The translations under genes and the position numbers were made by a program. Below the pieces are notes generated by a model, which was not told where the DNA came from, made no database searches, and saw nothing but the letters and a program-made list of their open reading frames with translations. DNA of 64,000 bases, taken from contig NZ_JASERL010000001.1 in assembly GCF_030766935.1 (NCBI RefSeq), positions 558,001-622,000 on the forward strand, given 5' to 3'. This stretch comes from Streptomyces sp. KL109B. Lineage in GTDB: Bacteria; Actinomycetota; Actinomycetes; Streptomycetales; Streptomycetaceae. Within the stretch, counting starts at the first letter, position 1. The number at the start of each line of letters is the position of its first letter. Positions 33,660 to 42,212 of this stretch are shown in pieces.

Positions 33660-33702
33660 GTCCGGCGGCGACCCGCACAGGGGGAGCGGGTCGCCGCCGG
33701 AC
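33660..33702 (-). promoter_or_regulatory. Strong hairpin in the leader of the first P60 gene
   Basis: A perfect 17-bp stem (33660-33676 with 33686-33702) with a 9-nt loop, about 45 bp before the GTG. It could be an attenuator or an mRNA-stabilising structure. The leader does not contain the c-di-AMP riboswitch signature of the paralogue. Confidence 0.6.
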
Positions 33703-33890
33703 CTTTCTCGGCGGAGGTGTCCGACTGCCGCCCCTGGCCCGGGCGGCGGTGGGGAGCCGGTCACCTGAGCAAGGACGCTAAACCTCGACGTAACGGGTTG
33801 GTGACTGATTGTTCGTAACTGGCCCATTTGTTATGGACAGCGACAGAGAGTGACAGTGGGGTCTCCGAAGTGGCCCGAAACGGGCCCAAG

Positions 33891-33896
33891 TAGGCT
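33891..33896 (+). promoter_or_regulatory. -10 box of the small membrane protein gene
   Basis: TAGGCT ends 8 nt before the ATG at 33905, giving a leaderless transcript. No recognisable -35. Confidence 0.45.
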
Positions 33897-33904
33897 CCGG
33901 CCCC

Positions 33905-34258
33905 ATGGACGTACTCATCAACCTCTTCGTCGGCCTGCACATCATCGGCATCGCCTCGCTGCTCGGCGGCTTCCTCACGCAGATGTCGGCGATGAAGGAG
34001 GGCGCGGCCCGCTTCAACAAGGCGATGCTGCACGGCGCCCTGACGATGCTGGTGACCGGCGTCGCCCTGGTCGGCCTCAACCAGGCGGACGGCTCCACCG
34101 TGAACAACATCAAGATCGGCGTGAAGCTGGCGATCCTGATCGTGATCCTCGGCATCGTCTACGTGAAGCGGGACGAGGAAAAGGCGGAGAAGGGCCTCTT
34201 CATCACGGTCGGCGCGCTGACCATGGCCAACATCTTCATCGCGGTGCTGTGGACGTGA
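33905..34258 (+). CDS. Small four-helix membrane protein
   Basis: 117 aa, with about four hydrophobic segments: LINLFVGLHIIGIASLLGG, MLHGALTMLVTGVALVG, IGVKLAILIVILGIVYV and LFITVGALTMANIFIAVLW. It is a conserved-looking actinobacterial type without enzymatic motifs. It lies between two paralogous P60 hydrolase genes that point the other way. Confidence 0.85.
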   Translation: MDVLINLFVGLHIIGIASLLGGFLTQMSAMKEGAARFNKAMLHGALTMLVTGVALVGLNQADGSTVNNIKIGVKLAILIVILGIVYVKRDEEKAEKGLFITVGALTMANIFIAVLWT

Positions 34259-34272
34259 CGTACTCCTGAATC

Positions 34273-34320
34273 ACGCGGAAGGGCCCGGCAGGTCGAACAA
34301 CCTGCCGGGCCCTTCCGCGT
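34273..34320. terminator. Bidirectional terminator
   Basis: A perfect 20-bp stem (34273-34292 with 34301-34320) with an 8-nt loop between convergent genes. Confidence 0.93.
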
Positions 34321-34334
34321 ATGTCCCTACGGCG

Positions 34335-35525
34335 TCAGGCCGGGCGCACCACGCTGTGGATCGCCGACGTGCCGTCGTAGTAGATCGACTCCTCGCGCAC
34401 GACCGCCCCCGGCTTCGGTGCGTGCACCATCATGCCGTCGCCCATGTACATGCCGACGTGGCTGATGTCGTCGTAGAAGAACACCAGGTCACCGGGTTGG
34501 ATATCGGAGAGCGGCACCGTCTTGCCAACCTCGACCTGGTCCCAGGTCGTCCGCGGCAGCGAGATCCCCGCCGACTTCCACGCCGCCTGCGTCAGGCCCG
34601 AGCAGTCGTACGAGTCCGGGCCCGTGGCCCCCCACACGTACGGCTTGCCCTCCTGCGACTTGGCGAACGCCAGCGCCTGCGCGGCCTTCGTGGCGTACGA
34701 GCCGTCCGAGGAGCCGGAGGAGGAACCGGAAGACGAACCGGAGGACGAGCCGGACTCCTGTTCCTGGCGCGCGGCCTCCTCCGCCGCCTTCCGCTTCTTC
34801 TCCTCCGCGGCCTTCTGCTTGGCGGCCAGCTCGGCGGCCTTCTTGCGGGCCGCCTCCTCCTTGGCCTTCTGGATCTGGGCGAGCCGCGCCTTCTCCTCGG
34901 CGGTCAGCTTGGCGAGCAGCTCGCGCGCGTCGGAGAGCTTGGTCTGGACGGTCTCCTTCGTCGACTTCAGCTCGGCCTGCGACTCGGTGAGGTCCTGGAG
35001 GTTCGACTGCGCCTCGGTGCGCTTCTTCGCGGTCGAGCGCGCCTGCGTCTGGTAGTCGTCGACCGCCTTCTTCTGCTCGGCGGTGAGCCGGCTCATCAGC
35101 TGGTCCTGCGCGAAGTAGTCCTCGGGGTTGTTCGCGAGGAACATCGTCGCGGTGTCGCTGACCCCGCCCGAGCGGTACTGCTCGGCGGCGTACCTGCCCA
35201 TCTTCTGGCGGGCCGTGTTCATCTCCTCGGTGCGCTGCGCGACCTCGTCGAGGAGCTTGTCGACCTGCTGCTTCTTGGAGTCGGTCCGTTCCTTGGCGCC
35301 GTTGTACTTCTGCGTGGCGACCTCGGCCTGCCGGTACAGGGTGTCGACCTTCTTCTGGACCTCTTCGAGGCTCGGCTTCGACGAGGGCTGCGCGGGCGCG
35401 GCCTGAGCCGTCTGCGAGAGCAGCGCCACGGAGGTGAGAGCGGCGGTGGTGATGCCGACCGCCGGGGTCGTTCGAAGGCCGCCGGTCATCCGGGACCGGC
35501 CGCGGGGCTTGCGGTGCGACGCCAA
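34335..35525 (-). CDS. Secreted NlpC/P60 cell-wall endopeptidase behind a c-di-AMP riboswitch
   Basis: 396 aa from a TTG at 35525, preceded by GAAGGAG; an in-frame ATG 12 codons later lacks a site. Signal peptide to about residue 43, coiled coil (about 50-260) with a Lys/Glu/Ala-rich stretch, a Ser/Gly linker, and an NlpC/P60 domain with Cys in YDCSGLTQ, His in ISHVGMYMG and HAPKPG. It is a paralogue of the gene ending at 32538, with the same layout and the same HRKPR N-terminus. Riboswitch control ties its expression to c-di-AMP, as known for actinobacterial wall hydrolases such as RpfA. Confidence 0.94.
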   Translation of the reverse strand: MASHRKPRGRSRMTGGLRTTPAVGITTAALTSVALLSQTAQAAPAQPSSKPSLEEVQKKVDTLYRQAEVATQKYNGAKERTDSKKQQVDKLLDEVAQRTEEMNTARQKMGRYAAEQYRSGGVSDTATMFLANNPEDYFAQDQLMSRLTAEQKKAVDDYQTQARSTAKKRTEAQSNLQDLTESQAELKSTKETVQTKLSDARELLAKLTAEEKARLAQIQKAKEEAARKKAAELAAKQKAAEEKKRKAAEEAARQEQESGSSSGSSSGSSSGSSDGSYATKAAQALAFAKSQEGKPYVWGATGPDSYDCSGLTQAAWKSAGISLPRTTWDQVEVGKTVPLSDIQPGDLVFFYDDISHVGMYMGDGMMVHAPKPGAVVREESIYYDGTSAIHSVVRPA

Positions 35526-35550
35526 GGCAGGCGACTCCTTCCGTCGTCCG

Positions 35551-35775
35551 CCTACCGGGTTAGCTGTCGGGTTCGGGCGTGGTGCGTGGTGCGTGGAAGG
35601 CTGCCCTACGGTCGGCTGCCCTGTCCTGCTGAGCCGCCGGCCGATTCACCCCAAGGTCGGTTGGGTCCCCGGTTCCCTGCCTCTCGGCGTACGGAACTCG
35701 GCGGGGGCTGCCCGCTCGCCGCGACGTTCGCGGGCGGGGGGACGGACTGCCCGGCTGCACCGTAGCCAACTCGTG
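35551..35775 (-). ncRNA. ydaO-type c-di-AMP riboswitch
   Basis: Read on the minus strand, the leader contains the conserved blocks in order: GGGAACCGGGGACCCA, GGGGTGAATCGGCC, GACCGTAGGGCAGCCTTCC, and CCCGAACCCGACAGCTAACC followed by CGGTAGGCG. These match the ydaO/yuaA aptamer consensus as I remember it. It ends about 25 nt before the start of the P60 gene. In this family c-di-AMP binding usually lowers expression. Boundaries are approximate. Confidence 0.9.
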
Positions 35776-35866
35776 TGGCTGCTGTGAAGGTTGATGTTCG
35801 ATATGCCCGATACATTTTCGTGATCTGCCCCTCAGGAGGCCGTGAGGTTTCGAAGGGAGCCACGGG

Positions 35867-35889
35867 TTGTCAGTGGGGCGGCCTAGACT
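35867..35889 (+). promoter_or_regulatory. RecA-independent DNA-damage (PafBC-type) promoter of pcrA
   Basis: TTGTCAGTG (35867-35875), an 8-nt spacer, then TAGACT (35884-35889), a perfect match to TTGTCRGTG-N8-TANNNT defined in mycobacteria. The ATG is 9 nt further on, so the mRNA is leaderless or nearly so. Confidence 0.88.
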
Positions 35890-35898
35890 CGTAGAGCG

Positions 35899-38439
35899 AT
35901 GAGCAGCCTCTTTGACGACAGCTTCCTGACCGGCCTCCAGAACGGTGCGCCGGGCCACCAGCACGGTGCGCCCGGGCCCCAGAGCGGCGAGGAGGAGCCC
36001 CCTCCGCCGCCCCCGGACCCCGAGTACGACGACGGGGCCCCGGAGCCGATGCCGGACGGGCTGTTCGGTGTGCCCCCAGAGCGGGAGGCGTACTACCGGG
36101 ACGGCGCCCCGCGCCCGGTCCTCGACTCGGCGGCCCTCCTGGAGGGGCTGAACGAGAACCAGCAGGCGGCCGTCGTCCACGGAGGCACCCCGCTGCTCAT
36201 CGTCGCGGGCGCCGGATCCGGCAAGACCCGCGTCCTCACGCACCGCATCGCGTACCTGCTCGCCGAGCGCGGAGCGCACCCCGGCCAGATCCTCGCGATC
36301 ACGTTCACGAACAAGGCCGCGGGCGAGATGAAGGAGCGCGTCGAGGACCTGGTCGGCCCGCGCGCGAACGCGATGTGGGTGTCCACCTTCCACAGCGCCT
36401 GCGTCCGCATCCTGCGCCGGGAGAGCAAGAAGCTCGGCTTCACGTCCTCCTTCTCGATCTACGACGCCGCAGACAGCAAGCGGCTCATGGCGCTCGTCTG
36501 CCGCGACCTGGACCTCGACCCGAAGAAGTTCCCGCCGAAGTCCTTCAGCGCCAAGATCAGCAACCTCAAGAACGAGCTGATCGACGACGAGGACTTCGCG
36601 GCCACGGCCGCCGACGGCTTCGAGAAGACCCTCGCCCAGGCCTACGCGATGTACCAGGCCCGCCTGCGCGAGGCGAACGCGCTGGACTTCGACGACCTGA
36701 TCATGACGACGGTGAACCTGCTGCGCGCGTTCCCGGACGTCGCCGAGCACTACCGCCGCCGCTTCCGGCACGTCCTCGTCGACGAGTACCAGGACACCAA
36801 CCACGCGCAGTACGCGCTGGTCAGGGAGCTCGTCGGCCCCACAGAAGGCGAGGGCGCCGACCCGGCCGAACTGTGCGTCGTGGGTGACGCGGACCAGTCG
36901 ATCTACGCGTTCCGCGGCGCCACGATCCGTAACATCCTCGACTTCGAGGACGACTACCCCAACGCGAAGACGATCCTCCTGGAGCAGAACTACCGCTCCA
37001 CGCAGACGATCCTCAGCGCGGCCAACGCGGTCATCGAGCGCAACGAGTCGCGCCGCCCCAAGAACCTCTGGACGAACGAGGGGCCCGGCGCCCAGATCAC
37101 CGGCTACGTCGCGGACACCGAGCACGACGAGGCGCAGTTCATCGCCGACGAGATCGACCGGCTCACCGACGCGGGCGACGCGCAGGCGGGCGACGTCGCG
37201 GTGTTCTACCGGACGAACGCGCAGTCCCGTGTCTTCGAAGAGATCTTCATCCGCACCGGCCTGCCCTACAAGGTCGTCGGCGGCGTCCGCTTCTACGAGC
37301 GCAAGGAAGTCCGGGACGTCCTGGCCTACTTGAGGGTCCTGTCCAACCCCGAGGACTCCGTCCCGCTGCGCCGCATCCTGAACGTGCCCAAGCGCGGCAT
37401 CGGCGACCGCGCCGAAGCGATGATCGACGCGCTCTCGCAGCGCGAGAAGATCTCCTTCCCGCAGGCGCTGCGCCGCGTCGACGAGGCGTACGGCATGGCG
37501 GCCCGCTCGGCGAACGCCGTGAAGCGGTTCAACACGCTCATGGAGGACCTGCGCACCGTCGTCGAATCGGGCGCGGGCCCCGCGACGATCCTGGAAGCCA
37601 TCCTGGAGCGGACCGGATACCTCGCCGAACTCCAGGCCTCCACCGACCCGCAGGACGAGACCCGCATCGAGAACCTCCAGGAACTCGCCGCCGTGGCCCT
37701 GGAGTTCGAGCAGGAGTCCGCTTCCGGTGACGCGGCGGAGGACGGGCAGGAGGACGGGCAGGAGGGCGCGCAGGAGAGCGCGGGGACGCTCTCCGACTTC
37801 CTGGAGCGCGTCGCCCTCGTCGCCGACTCCGACCAGATCCCCGACGAGGAGGACGACGGCAGCGGCGTCATCACGCTGATGACCCTGCACACCGCCAAGG
37901 GCCTGGAGTTCCCGGTCGTCTTCCTCACCGGCCTTGAGGACGGCGTCTTCCCGCACATGAGGTCGCTCGGGCAGACCAAGGAGCTGGAGGAGGAGCGCCG
38001 CCTCGCGTACGTGGGCATCACGCGCGCCCGCCAGCGCCTCTACCTGACCCGCGCCTCCATGCGCAGCGCCTGGGGCCAGCCCTCGTACAACCCGCCCTCC
38101 CGCTTCCTGGAGGAGATCCCGGCCACCCACCTGGACTGGAAGCGCACCGGTCCCTCGACACCGGCCGCCTCCACCAAGAACATCGGCGGCGGCATCGCGG
38201 CGTCGCTGTCGTCCTCGCGCTCCCGCACGGGCTCCACGCCTGCCTTCGCGACGAGCCGGGCGAACTCCAAGCCGGTGGTGGCCCTCGGCGTCGGCGACCG
38301 CGTCACGCACGACCAGTTCGGGCTCGGCACGGTCGTGGGCGTGTCCGGCACGGGCGACAAGGCGGAGGCCACGATCGACTTCGGCGACCCGAAGCCGAAG
38401 CGGCTGCTGCTGCGGTACGCGCCGGTCGAGAAGCTGTAA
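35899..38439 (+). CDS. pcrA: ATP-dependent DNA helicase PcrA/UvrD
   Basis: 846 aa. A superfamily 1A helicase that unwinds DNA in repair and displaces RecA. An acidic/Pro-rich N-terminal extension of ~75 residues precedes the helicase. Motif I is VAGAGSGKTRVLTHR, then TFTNKAAGEMKER, DEYQDTNHAQYALVREL (motif II), GDADQSIYAFRGA (III), LEQNYRST (IV), TLHTAKGLEFPVVFLTG (V) and EERRLAYVGITRARQRL (VI). The acidic/Glu-rich loop around 610-640 and the C-terminal Tudor-like tail (VGDRVTHDQFGLGTVVGV) are normal for actinobacterial PcrA. Its promoter is of the DNA-damage type. Confidence 0.97.
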   Translation: MSSLFDDSFLTGLQNGAPGHQHGAPGPQSGEEEPPPPPPDPEYDDGAPEPMPDGLFGVPPEREAYYRDGAPRPVLDSAALLEGLNENQQAAVVHGGTPLLIVAGAGSGKTRVLTHRIAYLLAERGAHPGQILAITFTNKAAGEMKERVEDLVGPRANAMWVSTFHSACVRILRRESKKLGFTSSFSIYDAADSKRLMALVCRDLDLDPKKFPPKSFSAKISNLKNELIDDEDFAATAADGFEKTLAQAYAMYQARLREANALDFDDLIMTTVNLLRAFPDVAEHYRRRFRHVLVDEYQDTNHAQYALVRELVGPTEGEGADPAELCVVGDADQSIYAFRGATIRNILDFEDDYPNAKTILLEQNYRSTQTILSAANAVIERNESRRPKNLWTNEGPGAQITGYVADTEHDEAQFIADEIDRLTDAGDAQAGDVAVFYRTNAQSRVFEEIFIRTGLPYKVVGGVRFYERKEVRDVLAYLRVLSNPEDSVPLRRILNVPKRGIGDRAEAMIDALSQREKISFPQALRRVDEAYGMAARSANAVKRFNTLMEDLRTVVESGAGPATILEAILERTGYLAELQASTDPQDETRIENLQELAAVALEFEQESASGDAAEDGQEDGQEGAQESAGTLSDFLERVALVADSDQIPDEEDDGSGVITLMTLHTAKGLEFPVVFLTGLEDGVFPHMRSLGQTKELEEERRLAYVGITRARQRLYLTRASMRSAWGQPSYNPPSRFLEEIPATHLDWKRTGPSTPAASTKNIGGGIAASLSSSRSRTGSTPAFATSRANSKPVVALGVGDRVTHDQFGLGTVVGVSGTGDKAEATIDFGDPKPKRLLLRYAPVEKL

Positions 38440-38468
38440 CCGCCGTTCGGCGGCGGCCGGTTGCTCGG

Positions 38469-40157
38469 TTACGTCGGGTCGATGCCCTTGCCGCGCAGCC
38501 ACGGCAGCGGGTCGACCGCCGAGCCGCCGCCGGGCCGCACCTCGAAGTGCAGGTGCGGGCCGGTCGAGTTGCCGGAGTTGCCCGAGCGCGCGATCACGTC
38601 ACCGGCCTTCACCGGGCCGCTCGACACGACGTGCGAGGACAGGTGGCAGTACCAGGTCTCGGTGCCGTCCTTGGCGGTGACGATGGCCATGTTCCCGTAC
38701 GCGCTGTTCCACTGCGTCTTCACGGTGCCGTCCGTCGCGGCCATCACCGGAGTCCCGAACGAGACGGGGAAGTCGATGCCGGAGTGGATGGACATCCAGT
38801 TGACGCCGGCCTGCCCGTAATAGGCGCTCAGCCCGTGCTGCTTCACCGGCAGCGCGAACTTGGGCCGCATCGCCTCCTTGCGCGCGGCCTCCTCGGCGGC
38901 CTTCTTGCGCTCCGCCTCCTGCTTGGCCTTCAGGTCGATCCGCTCCTGCGTGCGGCTCGCCCGGTCGGCGAAGTCGCCCGCGTCCGCGGACAGGTCCTTG
39001 AGCTGCGTGTCCAGTTTGTTGTTGGCGACGGACGGCTGCACGGCGTGCGCGTCGGGCGCGGCCGCGGCCTGCGTCTCCTTGCCGTCGTCCCCGCCGACCC
39101 CGACGCTCGCCGCCGCGATCCCGGCGACGCCGACCACACAGGCCGACGGCACGACGACGGTGATCAGCGCCGACCGCTTGGCCGGCGGCCGACGGCGCCC
39201 GGCGCGACCGCGCGAGACGTTCTTCCCGGCGGCGCGGGAGGCGAACCGGGAGGAGGCGGGCGCGTGTTCGGCTTCGGGGGTGCCCGCGAGGTCGAGGACG
39301 GGGCCGTGGTCCTGGAGCGGATCCTGACCGGCTTCGGGGGTCGGCTCCGCGACCGGCTCGTGCTCGATGCCGTGCTCGATGCCGTGCTCGGCGGGGGCCT
39401 CGACGGCGCCGCCCGCGTTCCACTGCGTGGCGTCATAGGCGCCGGTGTCGTACGCGGTCGTACCGAAGACCGGGGCCTCGAAGCTCTGCGTCTCGTGGGC
39501 TCCGGGCGCGCCGAAGGTCTGCGTGTCGAAGCCCTGGGCCTCGAAGTGCTGCGCCTCGAACCCCTGGAATTCAAAGCTCTGCGTCTCGAAGGACTGCGTC
39601 TCGAAGGACGGGGCCTCGAAGGTCTGCGTCGCGAAGGTCTGGGTGTCGAAGGAGGGGGCCTCGAAGGTCTGCGTCGTGAAGCTCTGGGCGTCGAAGGTCT
39701 GCGTCGCGAAGGTCTGGGTGTCGAAGGACGGCGCCTCGAAGGACTGGGTTTCGGGGTGCTGGGCCGCGAACGTCTGCGTCTCGTACGCCGTGGTGTCCCA
39801 CTGCCCCGTCGCGTGCTGCTCGGCCGCCGGGCTCGGCTGCTGCGCGGGGATGTCGGCGACCTGCTCGTAACCGCCGGTCGCCCAGGCGCCGGTCGTGTCG
39901 TAGGCGCCCGTTCCAAAGTCGTACGAGCCCGTGCTCGTTCCGAAAGTTCCGGTGTCGTAGGAACCGGGGGCGTAGGAGCCGCCGTCGTAGTACCCCGAGG
40001 CGTAGGGATCCGTGTGCCACTGACCGGTCCCGTGGGAAGCCGGATCGTAGGGGTCCTCGCTCATGTCGCCGAAGAGCGGGTCGCTTGCGAAGCTGGTCGC
40101 GGAGTAACCGTCGTACGACGCGTAGGGCGCGGTCCCCGACGGATTGCGGTCGTTCAC
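38469..40157 (-). CDS. M23 family peptidase with long cytoplasmic pentapeptide-repeat region
   Basis: 562 aa from GTG 40157 (AAAGAGAAG just upstream). The first ~330 residues are low complexity: a Tyr/Gly/Asp-rich part, then pentapeptide repeats (FDTQT, FATQT, FEAPS) encoded by 15-bp units. A basic stretch and one membrane helix (ALITVVVPSACVVGVAGIAAA) follow, so the repeats are inside the cell. A short coiled coil leads to the LytM/M23 domain with zinc ligands in HSGIDFP and HLHFEV. M23 enzymes cut peptidoglycan cross-bridges or act as regulators; the residues look complete. The intracellular repeat region is unusual for the family. Confidence 0.9.
   Translation of the reverse strand: MNDRNPSGTAPYASYDGYSATSFASDPLFGDMSEDPYDPASHGTGQWHTDPYASGYYDGGSYAPGSYDTGTFGTSTGSYDFGTGAYDTTGAWATGGYEQVADIPAQQPSPAAEQHATGQWDTTAYETQTFAAQHPETQSFEAPSFDTQTFATQTFDAQSFTTQTFEAPSFDTQTFATQTFEAPSFETQSFETQSFEFQGFEAQHFEAQGFDTQTFGAPGAHETQSFEAPVFGTTAYDTGAYDATQWNAGGAVEAPAEHGIEHGIEHEPVAEPTPEAGQDPLQDHGPVLDLAGTPEAEHAPASSRFASRAAGKNVSRGRAGRRRPPAKRSALITVVVPSACVVGVAGIAAASVGVGGDDGKETQAAAAPDAHAVQPSVANNKLDTQLKDLSADAGDFADRASRTQERIDLKAKQEAERKKAAEEAARKEAMRPKFALPVKQHGLSAYYGQAGVNWMSIHSGIDFPVSFGTPVMAATDGTVKTQWNSAYGNMAIVTAKDGTETWYCHLSSHVVSSGPVKAGDVIARSGNSGNSTGPHLHFEVRPGGGSAVDPLPWLRGKGIDPT
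39470..39790 (-). repeat. 15-bp coding repeat in the M23 peptidase gene
   Basis: About twenty imperfect 15-bp units encode pentapeptides of the form F-x-T/A-Q/P-x. Larger 45-60-bp blocks recur (FDTQTFATQTFEAPS twice), so expansion continued at a higher order. Confidence 0.8.
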
Positions 40158-40364
40158 CAACTTCTCTTTCGCCTCGACAACAGGGGCTGCCAGAGCAGTG
40201 CGGTGACTGTACCCGTCGGTACGAGGGCGCGACAATCTTCGGCAGGTTTCGTGCCCCGGAGAACCGGGCAATCGGCCGCCTTTGGGTGGACTATGGACAG
40301 TTCCTTGGCCCTGAGTTCGATCATCGTTCGACGAGAACGCCGGATCTCGGGTCGCGGTCGGGCT

Positions 40365-41243
40365 CTAGGCCACGGTCAGGCCGTCTCCGGTCTTGGCGAC
40401 GGCGTGTCCTCCTGCCGCGGGGTCGGCGTCGAGGGCCTGCCGGATGCCGGTCGCGACGGCCGGGTGCACCGGCAGCGCGAGATGACCGATGCCGGTGACC
40501 CGCACGTTCTGCACGCGCAGGTCGGCGTGGTCCACACAGGCCGTCTCCAGGGGCACCATCAACTGGTCGAGATCGCTCCAGAAACTCACGAAGCGCGTAC
40601 GGCAGCCGGGCGCGGGCCGCTTCAACTCCTCGACGACGGAGGACTCGGGCCGCATCTGCCGCACGATCGGGTGCGCGTCCGCGAGCGGCGCCACGCGCGT
40701 GCCGCTGTGCGGGGTGCCGAGCGTGACGAGCGTGCCCACCCGCCGGTCCCCGTCGAGACACTGCACGTAATAACGGGCTATCAGGCCGCCCAGGCTGTGC
40801 CCCACGATGTCGACCCGGTCCTGTCCCGTCCGCTCGCACACCTCCTCCACGTGCCGGGCGAGCAGCGCCGCCGCCGCCCGTATGTCGCAGGTGAGGGGCG
40901 AGTAGTTGAGCGATTCGACGTGCTGCCTGCCGTGCTGCGCGAGGGAACGGCGCAGCAGTACGAAGACGGAGCGGTTGTCGATGAAGCCGTGCAGGAGCAG
41001 CACCGGGGGCTTGGCCCGGGCGGGCAGGGTTTCCGGGGGTGGTGCCGAGGGGGTGGGGTGGCGGGGCAGGGCCAGTGGCTGCCTGCGTTCCGGGAGGACG
41101 CCCGAGGGATAGAGGAGCAGATGGCCCGCGAGGATCGCCAACTCGAGCGCGGTCGCCTTCAGGAGGGCGATCGAGAAGCCGGTCAGTCTCGTGGGCAGCA
41201 GGTGGCAGTGGGGGCGAAAGGGCAGGGTCCTCGTGACCTTCAT
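40365..41243 (-). CDS. Lipase/esterase-like alpha/beta hydrolase
   Basis: 292 aa. An N-terminal hydrophobic segment (FSIALLKATALELAILAGHLLLY) is a likely signal anchor. The hydrolase part has VLLLHGFIDNRSVFV, the nucleophile in VDIVGHSLGGLIARYYV and LVTLGTPHSGTRVAPL, as in PGAP1/LipA-like triacylglycerol lipases. The catalytic His is probably in VTGIGHLALP. The substrate is unknown. Confidence 0.87.
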   Translation of the reverse strand: MKVTRTLPFRPHCHLLPTRLTGFSIALLKATALELAILAGHLLLYPSGVLPERRQPLALPRHPTPSAPPPETLPARAKPPVLLLHGFIDNRSVFVLLRRSLAQHGRQHVESLNYSPLTCDIRAAAALLARHVEEVCERTGQDRVDIVGHSLGGLIARYYVQCLDGDRRVGTLVTLGTPHSGTRVAPLADAHPIVRQMRPESSVVEELKRPAPGCRTRFVSFWSDLDQLMVPLETACVDHADLRVQNVRVTGIGHLALPVHPAVATGIRQALDADPAAGGHAVAKTGDGLTVA

Positions 41244-41658
41244 CGGTCAACCTCCCGTCGGCACACGGGAGTACGACTCCGACCCCCGTGTGCGTTCATG
41301 AGAGCCGACCGAAGTGGTTTCGAGGCGCCGATACGTGTCCGATGTGCCGACCCATCGGTTCGAACGGCGGCCGGAAGCACCGTGCCACCGTGCCGTGCGG
41401 CTGTCGGCGCGGTGGCGCGGCGACCTCGAAGCGGCTCCCTCGCGCCTGTCCCGGATGTGGCGGTGAGTCCCGCCTGTGGCAGTCGCGGCGCGCAGCGAAT
41501 GTGTCCCACCGTGTGATTTCCCCCTCGGTCCGCACCGTGAAACGGCGGCTTGCGAGATGCTGTCGATAACGTTCGTTCACTTCGGGTGACGGTTTGTGAA
41601 CAGTCGCCGGGGCGAACGATGGAACAGTCGGTGGAACAGTCGCTTCAGGGAGGCAGTG
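41244..41658. other. Intergenic region before icmB
   Basis: 415 bp with no credible gene; overlapping ORFs have poor composition. It holds a nested inverted repeat near 41570-41620 (CGTTCG/CGAACG outside, GTTCAC/GTGAAC inside) and a direct repeat of GGAACAGTCG just before the icmB ribosome site. These may mark the icmB promoter region. Confidence 0.4.
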
Positions 41659-42081
41659 ATGGGTGTGGCAGCCGGTCCGATCCGCGTGGTCGTCGCGAAG
41701 CCGGGGCTCGACGGCCACGATCGCGGGGCCAAGGTGATCGCGCGTGCGCTGCGCGACGCCGGTATGGAGGTCATCTACACGGGCCTGCACCAGACGCCGG
41801 AGCAGGTCGTGGACACCGCCATTCAGGAGGATGCCGACGCGATCGGCCTGTCCATTCTCTCCGGTGCGCACAACACCCTTTTCGCCCGTGTCATCGAGCT
41901 CCTCGCCGAGCGGGACGCCGCGGACATCAAGGTCTTCGGTGGCGGGATCATTCCCGAGGGGGACATCCCGTTGCTGAAGGAGAAGGGGGTCGCGGAGATC
42001 TTCACGCCCGGGGCGACGACGGCGTCCATCGTGGAGTGGGTGCGCGCCAATGTGCGGCAGCCGGCGGCCTCCGGCGGGTGA
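41659..42081 (+). CDS. icmB: Isobutyryl-CoA mutase small (cobalamin-binding) subunit
   Basis: 140 aa from the ATG at 41659 (GGGAGG 5 nt upstream). It is a B12-binding Rossmann-like domain with the base-off signature DGHDRG ([14 protein letters not shown]), [12 protein letters not shown] and [10 protein letters not shown]. The length matches the stand-alone small subunit of isobutyryl-CoA mutase, which pairs with a large subunit (IcmA) to interconvert isobutyryl-CoA and n-butyryl-CoA. No large subunit lies in this window, so the partner is encoded elsewhere. A related methylmalonyl-type B12 subunit is the alternative. Confidence 0.92.
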   Translation: MGVAAGPIRVVVAKPGLDGHDRGAKVIARALRDAGMEVIYTGLHQTPEQVVDTAIQEDADAIGLSILSGAHNTLFARVIELLAERDAADIKVFGGGIIPEGDIPLLKEKGVAEIFTPGATTASIVEWVRANVRQPAASGG

Positions 42082-42117
42082 CAGGGGGCGTGTTCCCTGC
42101 GGCGGCACCGGGGTTCC

Positions 42118-42200
42118 GGTCGCGGGGCTCTGCCCCGGACCCCGCTGCTCAATCGCCGCAGGGGCTCGATGTGGCCTGACCGGGCTCGATGTGGCCGCCC
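42118..42200 (+). repeat. Dispersed palindromic element, copy 8, with duplicated tail
   Basis: CGGGGCTCTGCCCCGG to GCAGGGGCTCGATGTGGCC. The tail GGGCTCGATGTGGCC is repeated once with a 20-bp period, another case of tail duplication. It lies between icmB and the DUF5691 gene. Confidence 0.82.
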
Positions 42201-42212
42201 GGTGCGGCGTGT

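Noticed and set aside
41240..41569. ORFs of about 90 codons on both strands before icmB
   Set aside because: Composition is Arg/Cys/Trp- or Ala/Arg-rich without Streptomyces codon bias, no ribosome site, and they overlap each other.
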